From: Butyrivibrio sp. XPD2006
GTDB taxonomy: Bacteria; Bacillota; Clostridia; Lachnospirales; Lachnospiraceae
Length of the DNA: 40,488 nucleotides
Direction of reading: 5' to 3'
Assembly (NCBI RefSeq): GCF_000420865.1
Contig: NZ_ATVT01000022.1
Coordinates: 1-40,488, forward strand
The translations under genes and the position numbers were made by a program. Below, one piece after another: positions 17,341-24,927 of this stretch. The notes below the pieces were generated by a model, which saw only the letters and a program-made list of their open reading frames with translations, was not told the DNA's origin and did not search any database. Numbering within the stretch: the stretch's first letter is position 1; every line of letters begins with the position of its first letter.

Positions 17341-19992
17341 TTATCCTATCTGCTCACCAAGGACTTTTTCTGCCTCAGCTATGGCATCTGCAATACCTGC
17401 AGGGTTCTTGCCGCCTGCCTGAGCCATATTGGGACGACCACCGCCGCCTCCGCCAACCTTAGGCGCTATCGCCTTTACAAGGTTTCCTGCGTGAGCACCC
17501 TTAGCCATTGCTCCGTCTGTAGCCATTGTAACAAGGTTAACCTTACCGTCAAGCTCAGAGATAAGAACTACTACGCCCTCACCGAGCTTAGTCTTCATCT
17601 GATCTCCCAGGTCTCTGAGTCCGTTCATGTCAACCCCCTTAAGGGATGTGGCAAGCAGCTTAACTCCTTTAACTTCCTTGACCTGATCGTTAACATCACC
17701 AAGAGCAGCCTTAGCCTCCTTGCTCTTTAAGGACTCATTCTCGCTCTTAAGAGCCTTGAGTTCCTCCTGGAGCTTCTTGATATGTTCTGTTATATCGGCA
17801 GGTGTTGTCTTGAGGGCCTTGGCAGCCTCATCAAGTCTGTTCTCAACATCTCTGTAGTAATTTCTTGCGTTGCTTCCTGTAAGAGCCTCAATACGACGAA
17901 CTCCGGCAGCAACACCACTCTCTGAAACAATCTTGAAAATACCCACATGGCTTGTATTGGATACATGAGTACCGCCGCAGAGCTCAATTGAGAAATCTCC
18001 CATCTTGACTACGCGGACTCTCTCACCGTACTTCTCTCCAAAGAGAGCCATAGCTCCGGTCTTCTTGGCCTCTTCCATTGTCATCTCTTCTGTGACAACA
18101 GGAAGTGCAGCTGCAATCTTCTCATTTACAAGATCCTCAACCTTCTTGATCTCCTCAGCTGTCATTGCCTGATGGTGAGAGAAGTCAAATCTTGTCTTGT
18201 CAGGATCCTGATAAGAACCGGCCTGCTCAACGTGATCACCAAGAACCTCCTGAAGTGCCTTCTGAAGAAGGTGGGTTGCACTGTGGTTTCTGCAGGTCTT
18301 AGCTCTGTTCTCCGCATCTACGCAGAGCTTAACAGCATCTCCGGTCTTGAATGTTCCCTCTGTAACCTCACCTACATGAGCAGTTCTTCCGCCTGCAACA
18401 TGGATGGTATCTGTAACAGTGAACTTAGCGCCGTTTGCGCCTTCAATAACACCGATGTCTCCGACCTGTCCGCCCATTGTTCCGTAGAAAGGAGTTACAT
18501 CTGTGATAATGCTGCCCTTAGATCCTGCTGTGAGCTCATCTGTAAGCTCCTCATCAGCCATTGCAACAACTTTACCATCAGCTGTAATCTGTGTATATCC
18601 AACAAACTCAGAAGCTACTGACTCGTCAAGAGAATCGAATACTCCTGCACCTGTAGTAAGGTTAGCAGAGAAGTTCTGATTATCTCTTGCTTTCTGCTTC
18701 TGCTCTTCCATAGCCTTGGCAAATCCGGCTTCATCTACTGTAAAGCCTTCCTCCTCTGCAAGCTCAACTGTGAGCTCAACAGGGAATCCGAATGTATCAT
18801 AAAGGAAGAATGCGTCCTTGCCGTCAATCTCCTTCTTGCCTTCGCCTGAAGTCTTATCAAGGATCTTCTTGAACTCCTTCATACCGTTCTCAAGAGTTGA
18901 CTCGAAACGGTCAATCTCTCTTCCAAGTTCTCTTAATACGAACTCTCTGTATTTAACAAGGTTAGGATAGCTCTCTGAGTACTCATCAAGGTAAATTGTT
19001 GCTACTCCGAGGATCTGCTCCTTCTTAAGTCCAAGTGCTCTTGCATGTCTTACGGCACGACGGATAAGTCTCCTTAAGATGTAGCCTGCTCCGGTGTTTG
19101 AAGGAAGAAGCCTTGCCTCATCACCGATGAGCATTACTGCTGTTCTTGTGTGATCAGCAAGGATCCTCATGGATCTTGTTGACTTCTCATCTGCTTCGTA
19201 CGCGATTCCGCTCTCTTTTGCAATATAAGCGATAACAGGAGCATGAAGGTCGATCTTGTATACATCATCAACGCCGTTAAGGAATGCAAGGATTCTCTCA
19301 AGTCCCCATCCGGTATCAACGTTCTTCTGTGAAAGAGGAGTAAGCGATCCGTCATGATGCTTCTCATACTGCATAAATACGTCGTTACCGATCTCGGTGT
19401 ACTTACCGCAGTGGCATCCGGGGCCGCAATCAGGTCCGCAGTCCGGAACATCTTTTACATAGAACATCTCTGAGTCAGGACCACAGGGGCCGTATTCAAG
19501 GCCCCACCAGTTATCCTCAGCAGGAAGATAGAATATATTCTCAGGCTTAAATCCTGATTCAATACGGTATTTAGCACCCTCTTCATCTCTTGGTGCATTT
19601 TCATCACCTGCAAATACTGTAGCAGCAAGGTGATCTCTGTCAAATCCAAAGAGCTCTGTAAGAAGCTCATAGCTCCATTGGCAACGCTCTTTCTTGAAGT
19701 AGTCACCAAGAGACCAGCTTCCCATCATCTCAAAGAAAGTTCCGTGGCTCTTGTCACCTACTGAATCAATATCGTTGGTACGAACACATCCCTGAACGTT
19801 GCAAAGTCTTGTTCCCATGGGATGCTTCTTACCAAGTAAATAAGGCATAAGCGGCTGCATTCCTGCAACGTTGAACATAACACCTGTTGAACCGTCTGAA
19901 ACAAGTGAAACGGCTCCGCAGTCAACGTGACCTCTCTTGATGTAGAAGTCCTTCCATGCCTTTCTAAGCTCATTAGCAGTAAACTGTTTCAT
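17341..19992 (-). CDS. alaS: Alanyl-tRNA synthetase
   Basis: 883-residue class II synthetase that charges tRNA-Ala. Visible in order: the catalytic core (N terminus through WWGLEYGPCGPDSEMFY and EIGNDVFMQYE), the tRNA-recognition region, the editing domain with zinc-binding HSATH and CGGTH, a coiled-coil segment (about 710-760), and the C-Ala domain ending with the Gly-rich GGGGGRPNMAQAGG motif. The start at 19992 is set by GGAGG seven bases upstream; the 20 residues of the longer frame are not part of AlaS. Eleven bases separate it from glyS, so both synthetases are probably translated from one mRNA. Confidence 0.97.
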   Translation of the reverse strand: MKQFTANELRKAWKDFYIKRGHVDCGAVSLVSDGSTGVMFNVAGMQPLMPYLLGKKHPMGTRLCNVQGCVRTNDIDSVGDKSHGTFFEMMGSWSLGDYFKKERCQWSYELLTELFGFDRDHLAATVFAGDENAPRDEEGAKYRIESGFKPENIFYLPAEDNWWGLEYGPCGPDSEMFYVKDVPDCGPDCGPGCHCGKYTEIGNDVFMQYEKHHDGSLTPLSQKNVDTGWGLERILAFLNGVDDVYKIDLHAPVIAYIAKESGIAYEADEKSTRSMRILADHTRTAVMLIGDEARLLPSNTGAGYILRRLIRRAVRHARALGLKKEQILGVATIYLDEYSESYPNLVKYREFVLRELGREIDRFESTLENGMKEFKKILDKTSGEGKKEIDGKDAFFLYDTFGFPVELTVELAEEEGFTVDEAGFAKAMEEQKQKARDNQNFSANLTTGAGVFDSLDESVASEFVGYTQITADGKVVAMADEELTDELTAGSKGSIITDVTPFYGTMGGQVGDIGVIEGANGAKFTVTDTIHVAGGRTAHVGEVTEGTFKTGDAVKLCVDAENRAKTCRNHSATHLLQKALQEVLGDHVEQAGSYQDPDKTRFDFSHHQAMTAEEIKKVEDLVNEKIAAALPVVTEEMTMEEAKKTGAMALFGEKYGERVRVVKMGDFSIELCGGTHVSNTSHVGIFKIVSESGVAAGVRRIEALTGSNARNYYRDVENRLDEAAKALKTTPADITEHIKKLQEELKALKSENESLKSKEAKAALGDVNDQVKEVKGVKLLATSLKGVDMNGLRDLGDQMKTKLGEGVVVLISELDGKVNLVTMATDGAMAKGAHAGNLVKAIAPKVGGGGGGRPNMAQAGGKNPAGIADAIAEAEKVLGEQIG

Positions 19993-20002
19993 AAATCCTC
20001 CA

Positions 20003-21412
20003 TTAAAAATCAAACTTATCGGCAAAGAAGCTCTCAAGCTCATCAATGGCAATTCTCTCCTGCTCCATTGAATCCCTGAATCTTACTGTTACCTTGCCGT
20101 CTGTCTCTGAATCGAAATCGTATGTAATGCAGAAAGGTGTTCCGATCTCATCCTGTCTGCGGTATCTCTTACCGATGTTTCCTCTGTCATCGAACTCACA
20201 GTTGTACTTCTTGGAAAGCTGTGCGTAGATCTTCTCAGCGCCCTCATTGAGCTTCTTGGAAAGAGGAAGGATACCGATCTTAACAGGTGCAATAGCAGGA
20301 TGGAAACGAAGAACTGTTCTCATATCAGGCTTGTCTTCTGTTCCAAGGTTCTCCTCATCATAAGCTTCGCAAAGGAATGCAAGAGCTACACGGTCTGCAC
20401 CAAGTGAAGGCTCAACAACATAAGGGATGTACTTCTCATTGGTCTCATCATCGAAGTAATCCATTGACTGACCTGATGTCTCCTGATGACGTGTAAGGTC
20501 GTAATCTGTTCTTGAAGCGATTCCCCAAAGCTCGCCCCACTCTGTGAATGGGAATGCGTACTCAATATCTGTTGTGTGATCTGAGTAGAATGAAAGCTCC
20601 TCAGGATCATGGTCACGAAGACGAAGGTTCTCTTTCTTGATTCCGAGAGAAAGAAGCCACTCATAGCAGAACTTTCTCCAGTATTCAAACCACTCTGTCT
20701 GTGTTCCGGGCTTGCAGAAGAACTCAAGCTCCATCTGCTCGAACTCTCTTGTTCGGAAAGTAAAGTTACCTGGTGTGATCTCGTTACGGAAGCTCTTACC
20801 TACCTGGCAGATTCCGAAAGGCACCTTCTTACGTGATGAACGCTGAACGTTCTTGAAGTTTACGAAAATACCCTGAGCAGTCTCGGGACGAAGATATACT
20901 GTGTCCTTGGCATCTTCTGTTACACCCTGGAATGTCTTGAACATAAGGTTAAACTCTCTGATGCTTGTAAAGTCGTGCTTGCCGCATGAAGGACATGGAA
21001 CGTTGTGATCATTGATGAACTTCTCCATCTCCTCATGAGACCATCCGTCAACTGAAGTCTCAAGTGTAATGTTATTCTCAGCAGCAAAGTCCTCAATGAT
21101 CTTGTCTGCTCTGAATCTCTCGTGGCACTCCTTGCAATCCATAAGAGGATCTGAGAAACCGCCAAGATGTCCTGAAGCAACCCATGTCTGAGGGTTCATA
21201 AGGATCGCACAGTCTACACCTACGTTGTAGGGGCTCTCCTGTACAAACTTCTGCCACCATGCCTTCTTGACATTATTCTTGAACTCTACACCGAGATTAC
21301 CGTAGTCCCAAGTATTCGCCAGTCCGCCATAGATCTCAGATCCGGGATAGATAAAGCCTCTTCCCTTTGCCAGAGCAACAATCTTGTCCATTGTCTTTGC
21401 TGATTTTTCCAT
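20003..21412 (-). CDS. glyQS: Glycyl-tRNA synthetase (dimeric type)
   Basis: 469-residue class II synthetase of the alpha-2 type used by most Gram-positives and archaea, unlike the alpha2-beta2 GlyQ/GlyS form. Recognisable parts: the N-terminal [20 protein letters not shown], a zinc site region (CKECH and CPSCG), motif 2 with [12 protein letters not shown], motif 3 in [13 protein letters not shown] and a C-terminal anticodon-binding domain. No T-box is possible in the short (28-base) gap upstream. It follows a lipoprotein gene and precedes alaS. Confidence 0.96.
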   Translation of the reverse strand: MEKSAKTMDKIVALAKGRGFIYPGSEIYGGLANTWDYGNLGVEFKNNVKKAWWQKFVQESPYNVGVDCAILMNPQTWVASGHLGGFSDPLMDCKECHERFRADKIIEDFAAENNITLETSVDGWSHEEMEKFINDHNVPCPSCGKHDFTSIREFNLMFKTFQGVTEDAKDTVYLRPETAQGIFVNFKNVQRSSRKKVPFGICQVGKSFRNEITPGNFTFRTREFEQMELEFFCKPGTQTEWFEYWRKFCYEWLLSLGIKKENLRLRDHDPEELSFYSDHTTDIEYAFPFTEWGELWGIASRTDYDLTRHQETSGQSMDYFDDETNEKYIPYVVEPSLGADRVALAFLCEAYDEENLGTEDKPDMRTVLRFHPAIAPVKIGILPLSKKLNEGAEKIYAQLSKKYNCEFDDRGNIGKRYRRQDEIGTPFCITYDFDSETDGKVTVRFRDSMEQERIAIDELESFFADKFDF

Positions 21413-21440
21413 CTTAAATATTCCTCTCTGTAAATGTTTC

Positions 21441-22061
21441 TTATTTTGAAAGAAGGAGCTGTGCGTAATCAGCGGTAACTGAGTGCAGCTCTGCTTCCTT
21501 TTTTCCGGGGCATGTAACTCCCTTTGACATATATTGGATATTATAGGGAGTCTTTATATTTGTCTTGTCGTTTGTGATGATAATGTGTCTGTCAGGATTC
21601 CTGTCGATTATGGAAGGATCGATCTTGTCTCCCTTATCGTCCACCAGATTCAGATTAAGCTCATACCCTGAATTTCTGGCCTCTTCCACTGTTCCGTAGA
21701 ACAGATCCACCTGATTGTAATATGAATAGTCCGATGTGCTCTCAAAGTCCAATGTCAGCTTAACAACAGCCTCATCCTCGAGAAGCTGAGCATCTGAGAG
21801 CGTGATCCTGGGTGTTTCATACTCCGAATTGTATCCGGATATCTCATCTTCTGCCATGTTAGTAAGCTCATCAAGACTGTAGTAGTCCTTGTCGAACTCC
21901 TCATACAGGACGCTCTCCACCTTGCCTTCCTTGTCCACCGAAACGGTAGATACTCCGGCGGTCTCTTTTCCACACGCGGTAAGTCCTGTCACGGTAAAAG
22001 ACATTACGGCTGCAGCCGCGAGTATTCTCTTTATCCGAAATCCGGATCCAAATTTACCCAT
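21441..22061 (-). CDS. Small lipoprotein of unknown function
   Basis: 206-residue predicted lipoprotein: a basic start ([12 protein letters not shown]), a hydrophobic stretch and the lipobox LTAC. The rest is an acidic extracytoplasmic domain without any family I recognise. The ATG at 22061 is preferred over a GTG nine bases upstream, because that GTG overlaps the GGTGG ribosome site. It is the first gene after the promoter at 22094-22122 and shares that transcript with glyS and alaS. Confidence 0.72.
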   Translation of the reverse strand: MGKFGSGFRIKRILAAAAVMSFTVTGLTACGKETAGVSTVSVDKEGKVESVLYEEFDKDYYSLDELTNMAEDEISGYNSEYETPRITLSDAQLLEDEAVVKLTLDFESTSDYSYYNQVDLFYGTVEEARNSGYELNLNLVDDKGDKIDPSIIDRNPDRHIIITNDKTNIKTPYNIQYMSKGVTCPGKKEAELHSVTADYAQLLLSK

Positions 22062-22093
22062 TACTACCACCTTTTCACCTCACAAACAAAGTA

Positions 22094-22122
22094 ATTATAT
22101 CCAAATCATTTTTCTTTTTCAA
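22094..22122 (-). promoter_or_regulatory. Promoter of the lipoprotein-glyS-alaS unit
   Basis: On the minus strand TTGAAA (22117-22122) and a perfect TATAAT (22094-22099) are 17 bases apart. The predicted leader is about 25-30 bases, too short for a T-box or other riboswitch. Confidence 0.75.
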
Positions 22123-22133
22123 TAGCGCCTTCT

Positions 22134-22793
22134 TTACAGGGCATCGTCAAAGGTGGCGAGCATTTCCATGCTTTTAAGTGTCCTGTCAATAAACCTTGTT
22201 CTGTACAGAGATGTGACCTTGCACAGCTCATCCAGAACTTCATCACTTACATTAAAAGTATAGAGCTTCTCAAGCTGGGCGCTTTCTATATGAGAAAGTG
22301 CGTATCTTGTCGAGTCAAGTATCTCCATTTTAGATGGAGCACCCGGATACTCTCCCTCTATCTGTAGACTCTTTAGCTCAAATATGCATCTTGCAAGCTT
22401 ATTGGGAATTGAATCCTTTTGAAGAGCCTTCAGAGATATGTACAAAAGGTTGAGCAGTTCCCTGTCTTCTATATTCTCTTTGGAATAGTAAGAAGCCAGT
22501 TCAAGGAAAAAGGTGCCGTAACAGGCACCTTCAAGATCCCCTCTAAATCCTTCGAAGTAGTTCTCTATATCCGCCTCTACTATATTGTAGGAACTCTTGC
22601 CCACAAAGAGCTTGAATGTCCCAAAGCAGAAAGGCTCAACTGTGCCCGATAGCCGTCCGTTTGGTTTTCTTGCACTTCTGGCAAAGGCTGTAATCTTGCC
22701 TCTCTCGGCGGTAAATATGGTTGCTACCCAGTCATAATCCCCGCTGGGACTATGCTTTAGTACTATTCCTCTGACGGTTATGATATCTTCCAT
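22134..22793 (-). CDS. recO: DNA repair protein RecO (short form)
   Basis: 219-residue RecO, which works with RecF and RecR to load RecA on gapped DNA. The N-terminal OB fold is clear (ITVRGIVLKHSPSGDYDWVA, then the FTAERGKITAFARSARK strand pair), followed by a helical bundle. The zinc-binding cysteine pairs often found in the C-terminal half of RecO are absent; that region is replaced by a short segment around EGEYPGAPSKME, which explains the length below the usual 240-260. AGGAG supports the ATG at 22793. It lies nine bases after era, a common pairing in Firmicutes. Confidence 0.9.
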   Translation of the reverse strand: MEDIITVRGIVLKHSPSGDYDWVATIFTAERGKITAFARSARKPNGRLSGTVEPFCFGTFKLFVGKSSYNIVEADIENYFEGFRGDLEGACYGTFFLELASYYSKENIEDRELLNLLYISLKALQKDSIPNKLARCIFELKSLQIEGEYPGAPSKMEILDSTRYALSHIESAQLEKLYTFNVSDEVLDELCKVTSLYRTRFIDRTLKSMEMLATFDDAL

Positions 22794-22802
22794 CAAAAGC
22801 TC

Positions 22803-23867
22803 CTATTTAAAATCCTTTGGATTGTAACCAAAATTCTTCATCTGCTGCGTATCATCACGCCAGTCTCTTCTGACCTTAACAAAAAGCTGCAGATTGACCT
22901 GACACCCCACGAGCTCCTCGATGTCTTTTCTGGCTGCGCTGCCGATTCTCTTTAGCATAGCGCCGCCCTTTCCGATTACGATTCCCTTGTGGGAGTCCCT
23001 CTCGCAGATGACAGTTGCCTCAATATCCATTATTCCGTTTGGATCGTATGCTTCTTCCTCAGCATTCATGTCATCAAGTGAAAAGACTACGGGACCATCC
23101 GGAAGGTCTTCCATATCCTCTGCCATCTGTTTCTCCAGCGCGCTCTTCTTCGGAGGATGCTGATGTCTCTTTTTCTTGGGCTTTGGTGTCTCTTTCTCCC
23201 TCATCCTCATAGTCTCTATTGTAACAGCGATTCCGTGAGGTACCTCATCCTGAAGAAGGCGAAGTGCCTTTTCTCTTATGATCTCTGCTACAATCTGCCT
23301 CTCGGGCTGATCCGTAATGGTATCCTCGTCATAAAGCGCAGGTCCGTACGGAAGGAACTCCTTGATAGTAGCAAGAACTCCGTCAACATTCTGCCCCTTA
23401 AGAGCTGCCACCCTGACCACTTTGGCAAAATCCATTTCCCTTGTGTAGGCATCTTCAAACTTCTGAAGAGACTCGGGTGAAACGGTATCTATTTTGTTAA
23501 TGACCAGAATTATTGGCTTTTTTGATTTCTTAAGTTCCTCAATGATTGACTTTTCAACTTCACCGATATAGGTGCTGGGCTCAACAAGCCACAGTATAAG
23601 ATCAACCTCTTCCAGTGTGCTCTTTGCCACCTTGGTCATGTACTCACCAAGCTTATTCTTGGTATCATGAATCCCCGGTGTATCAAGGAATATCATCTGA
23701 GCCTCATCATCGGTATAAACAGTCATGATCCTGTTTCTGGTGGTCTGAGGCTTGTTGGAGGTTATAGCTATCTTCTGTCCGATGAGATGATTCATCAGAG
23801 TTGACTTTCCAACATTCGGGCGTCCTATTAAAGTTACAAATCCTGTTTTAAATTTACTTATTTCCAT
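22803..23867 (-). CDS. era: GTPase Era with an insertion in the KH domain
   Basis: 354-residue Era, the GTPase that binds the 3' end of 16S rRNA during 30S assembly. G motifs: G1 GRPNVGKS (15-22), G3 DTPG (62-65), G4 NKID (124-127). The KH domain has ERDSHKGIVIGKGG (289-302). Typical Era is about 300 residues. The excess is a segment at about 224-278, first Lys/Pro/His-rich and then acidic, inserted between the first KH strand (VTIETM) and the IEATVICERD strand. Two adjacent ATGs are possible; the inner one has better spacing from AAAGGA. The start overlaps the end of the DUF4349 gene by 14 bases. Confidence 0.94.
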   Translation of the reverse strand: MEISKFKTGFVTLIGRPNVGKSTLMNHLIGQKIAITSNKPQTTRNRIMTVYTDDEAQMIFLDTPGIHDTKNKLGEYMTKVAKSTLEEVDLILWLVEPSTYIGEVEKSIIEELKKSKKPIILVINKIDTVSPESLQKFEDAYTREMDFAKVVRVAALKGQNVDGVLATIKEFLPYGPALYDEDTITDQPERQIVAEIIREKALRLLQDEVPHGIAVTIETMRMREKETPKPKKKRHQHPPKKSALEKQMAEDMEDLPDGPVVFSLDDMNAEEEAYDPNGIMDIEATVICERDSHKGIVIGKGGAMLKRIGSAARKDIEELVGCQVNLQLFVKVRRDWRDDTQQMKNFGYNPKDFK

Positions 23868-24885
23868 CATTTCCTTTTTCAGGTTCCTGTTTCTGTACAG
23901 GTGACTCTTTACTTGTGTTTACCGGCTGGCTCTGCATAGATGCCTGATATGCCGCCTGCATCCTGGCCGCCTTTTTTGCTTTGCTCTTTACACTGATCTT
24001 TCTGATGATCAGAACTATGATCAGGATAATAAGTACAAATACTAAAAGTCCCGGTATATGAGATACGAACCATACGAAGAACTCAACAATTGCTTCTCCC
24101 ACATCTGAGAGGTTCTCCATGAATCCCTTGCCCATTCTTTTGAAAGCGCTCTCCTTCTCAACCGGAGTGAACTTAACCACTTCATCGATGTTCAGATATA
24201 CAGTGCTGTAATCTACGAGGTTGTCATAGCTTCGAATCTGTGACTCAATGCTCTCCAGCTCGTACCTTACATCTGCAAGCTTATCCTCTACGGTTATGAG
24301 GTCCTCAACTGTCTCTGCAGACTCAAGGATCTCGAGGAGTCTCTTTTCCTCTGTCCTGAGTGAATTTCTCTTACTCTCAATATCCACGTAGGTAAGAGTG
24401 ATGTCATCTACATTGACTGACTTTCTGGTTATGTTGGTGTTACCCTCAACCACATCAACGAAGGCATCCAGATTGGCAGCCGGGATTCTCGCTGTTATGC
24501 TGGCACTTCTTGATGAGCGTCCGGAATAGCTTGTTCCGTTATAAATATTGCTGGACTCGATGTATCCGCCAAGGCCTCTTACTTTCTGCTCTACAAGAGC
24601 AACGGTCTGCTCAAGGTCCTCGGTCTCTGTCTCGAGATTTACTGTTTTTATAAGCTTTCTGCTGGTATCCTGAACCTGCTCGGTAGAACTGCCTGAAGCA
24701 GTATCATAATCAGCCATTTCCTCAGCCATTGCAGGCTGTTCATACACGCCATAGTCAGCTGCGGTTTCAGTTGCTGCATACTTGGCTGATCCGGCAGAAT
24801 CACTTGATGATCCACAGGCAGTGAGCACAACTCCCATGAAAAGAGCCATTGCTGCACCTAAAACTCTAACACTTCTCTTTTTCAT
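23854..24885 (-). CDS. DUF4349 membrane lipoprotein
   Basis: 343-residue protein with a lipoprotein signal (MKKRSVRVLGAAMALF, lipobox LTAC), a Ser/Ala/Glu-rich linker, a DUF4349 domain (about 75-270) and a C-terminal membrane helix (about 280-303) followed by a basic tail and a Gln/Glu-rich end. The domain contains a long coiled coil (EEKRLLEILESAETVEDLI onward) and the family's RIPAANLDAFV and YVDIESKRNSL segments. Such proteins are found on the outside of many Gram-positive cells; their function is not known. AGGAGGGG precedes the ATG. It overlaps era by 14 bases and is part of the same run of genes. Confidence 0.85.
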   Translation of the reverse strand: MKKRSVRVLGAAMALFMGVVLTACGSSSDSAGSAKYAATETAADYGVYEQPAMAEEMADYDTASGSSTEQVQDTSRKLIKTVNLETETEDLEQTVALVEQKVRGLGGYIESSNIYNGTSYSGRSSRSASITARIPAANLDAFVDVVEGNTNITRKSVNVDDITLTYVDIESKRNSLRTEEKRLLEILESAETVEDLITVEDKLADVRYELESIESQIRSYDNLVDYSTVYLNIDEVVKFTPVEKESAFKRMGKGFMENLSDVGEAIVEFFVWFVSHIPGLLVFVLIILIIVLIIRKISVKSKAKKAARMQAAYQASMQSQPVNTSKESPVQKQEPEKGNDGNK

Positions 24886-24927
24886 AATTCCCCTCCTTTT
24901 GACAGAACCTCTGTCGTAAAAGATCTC

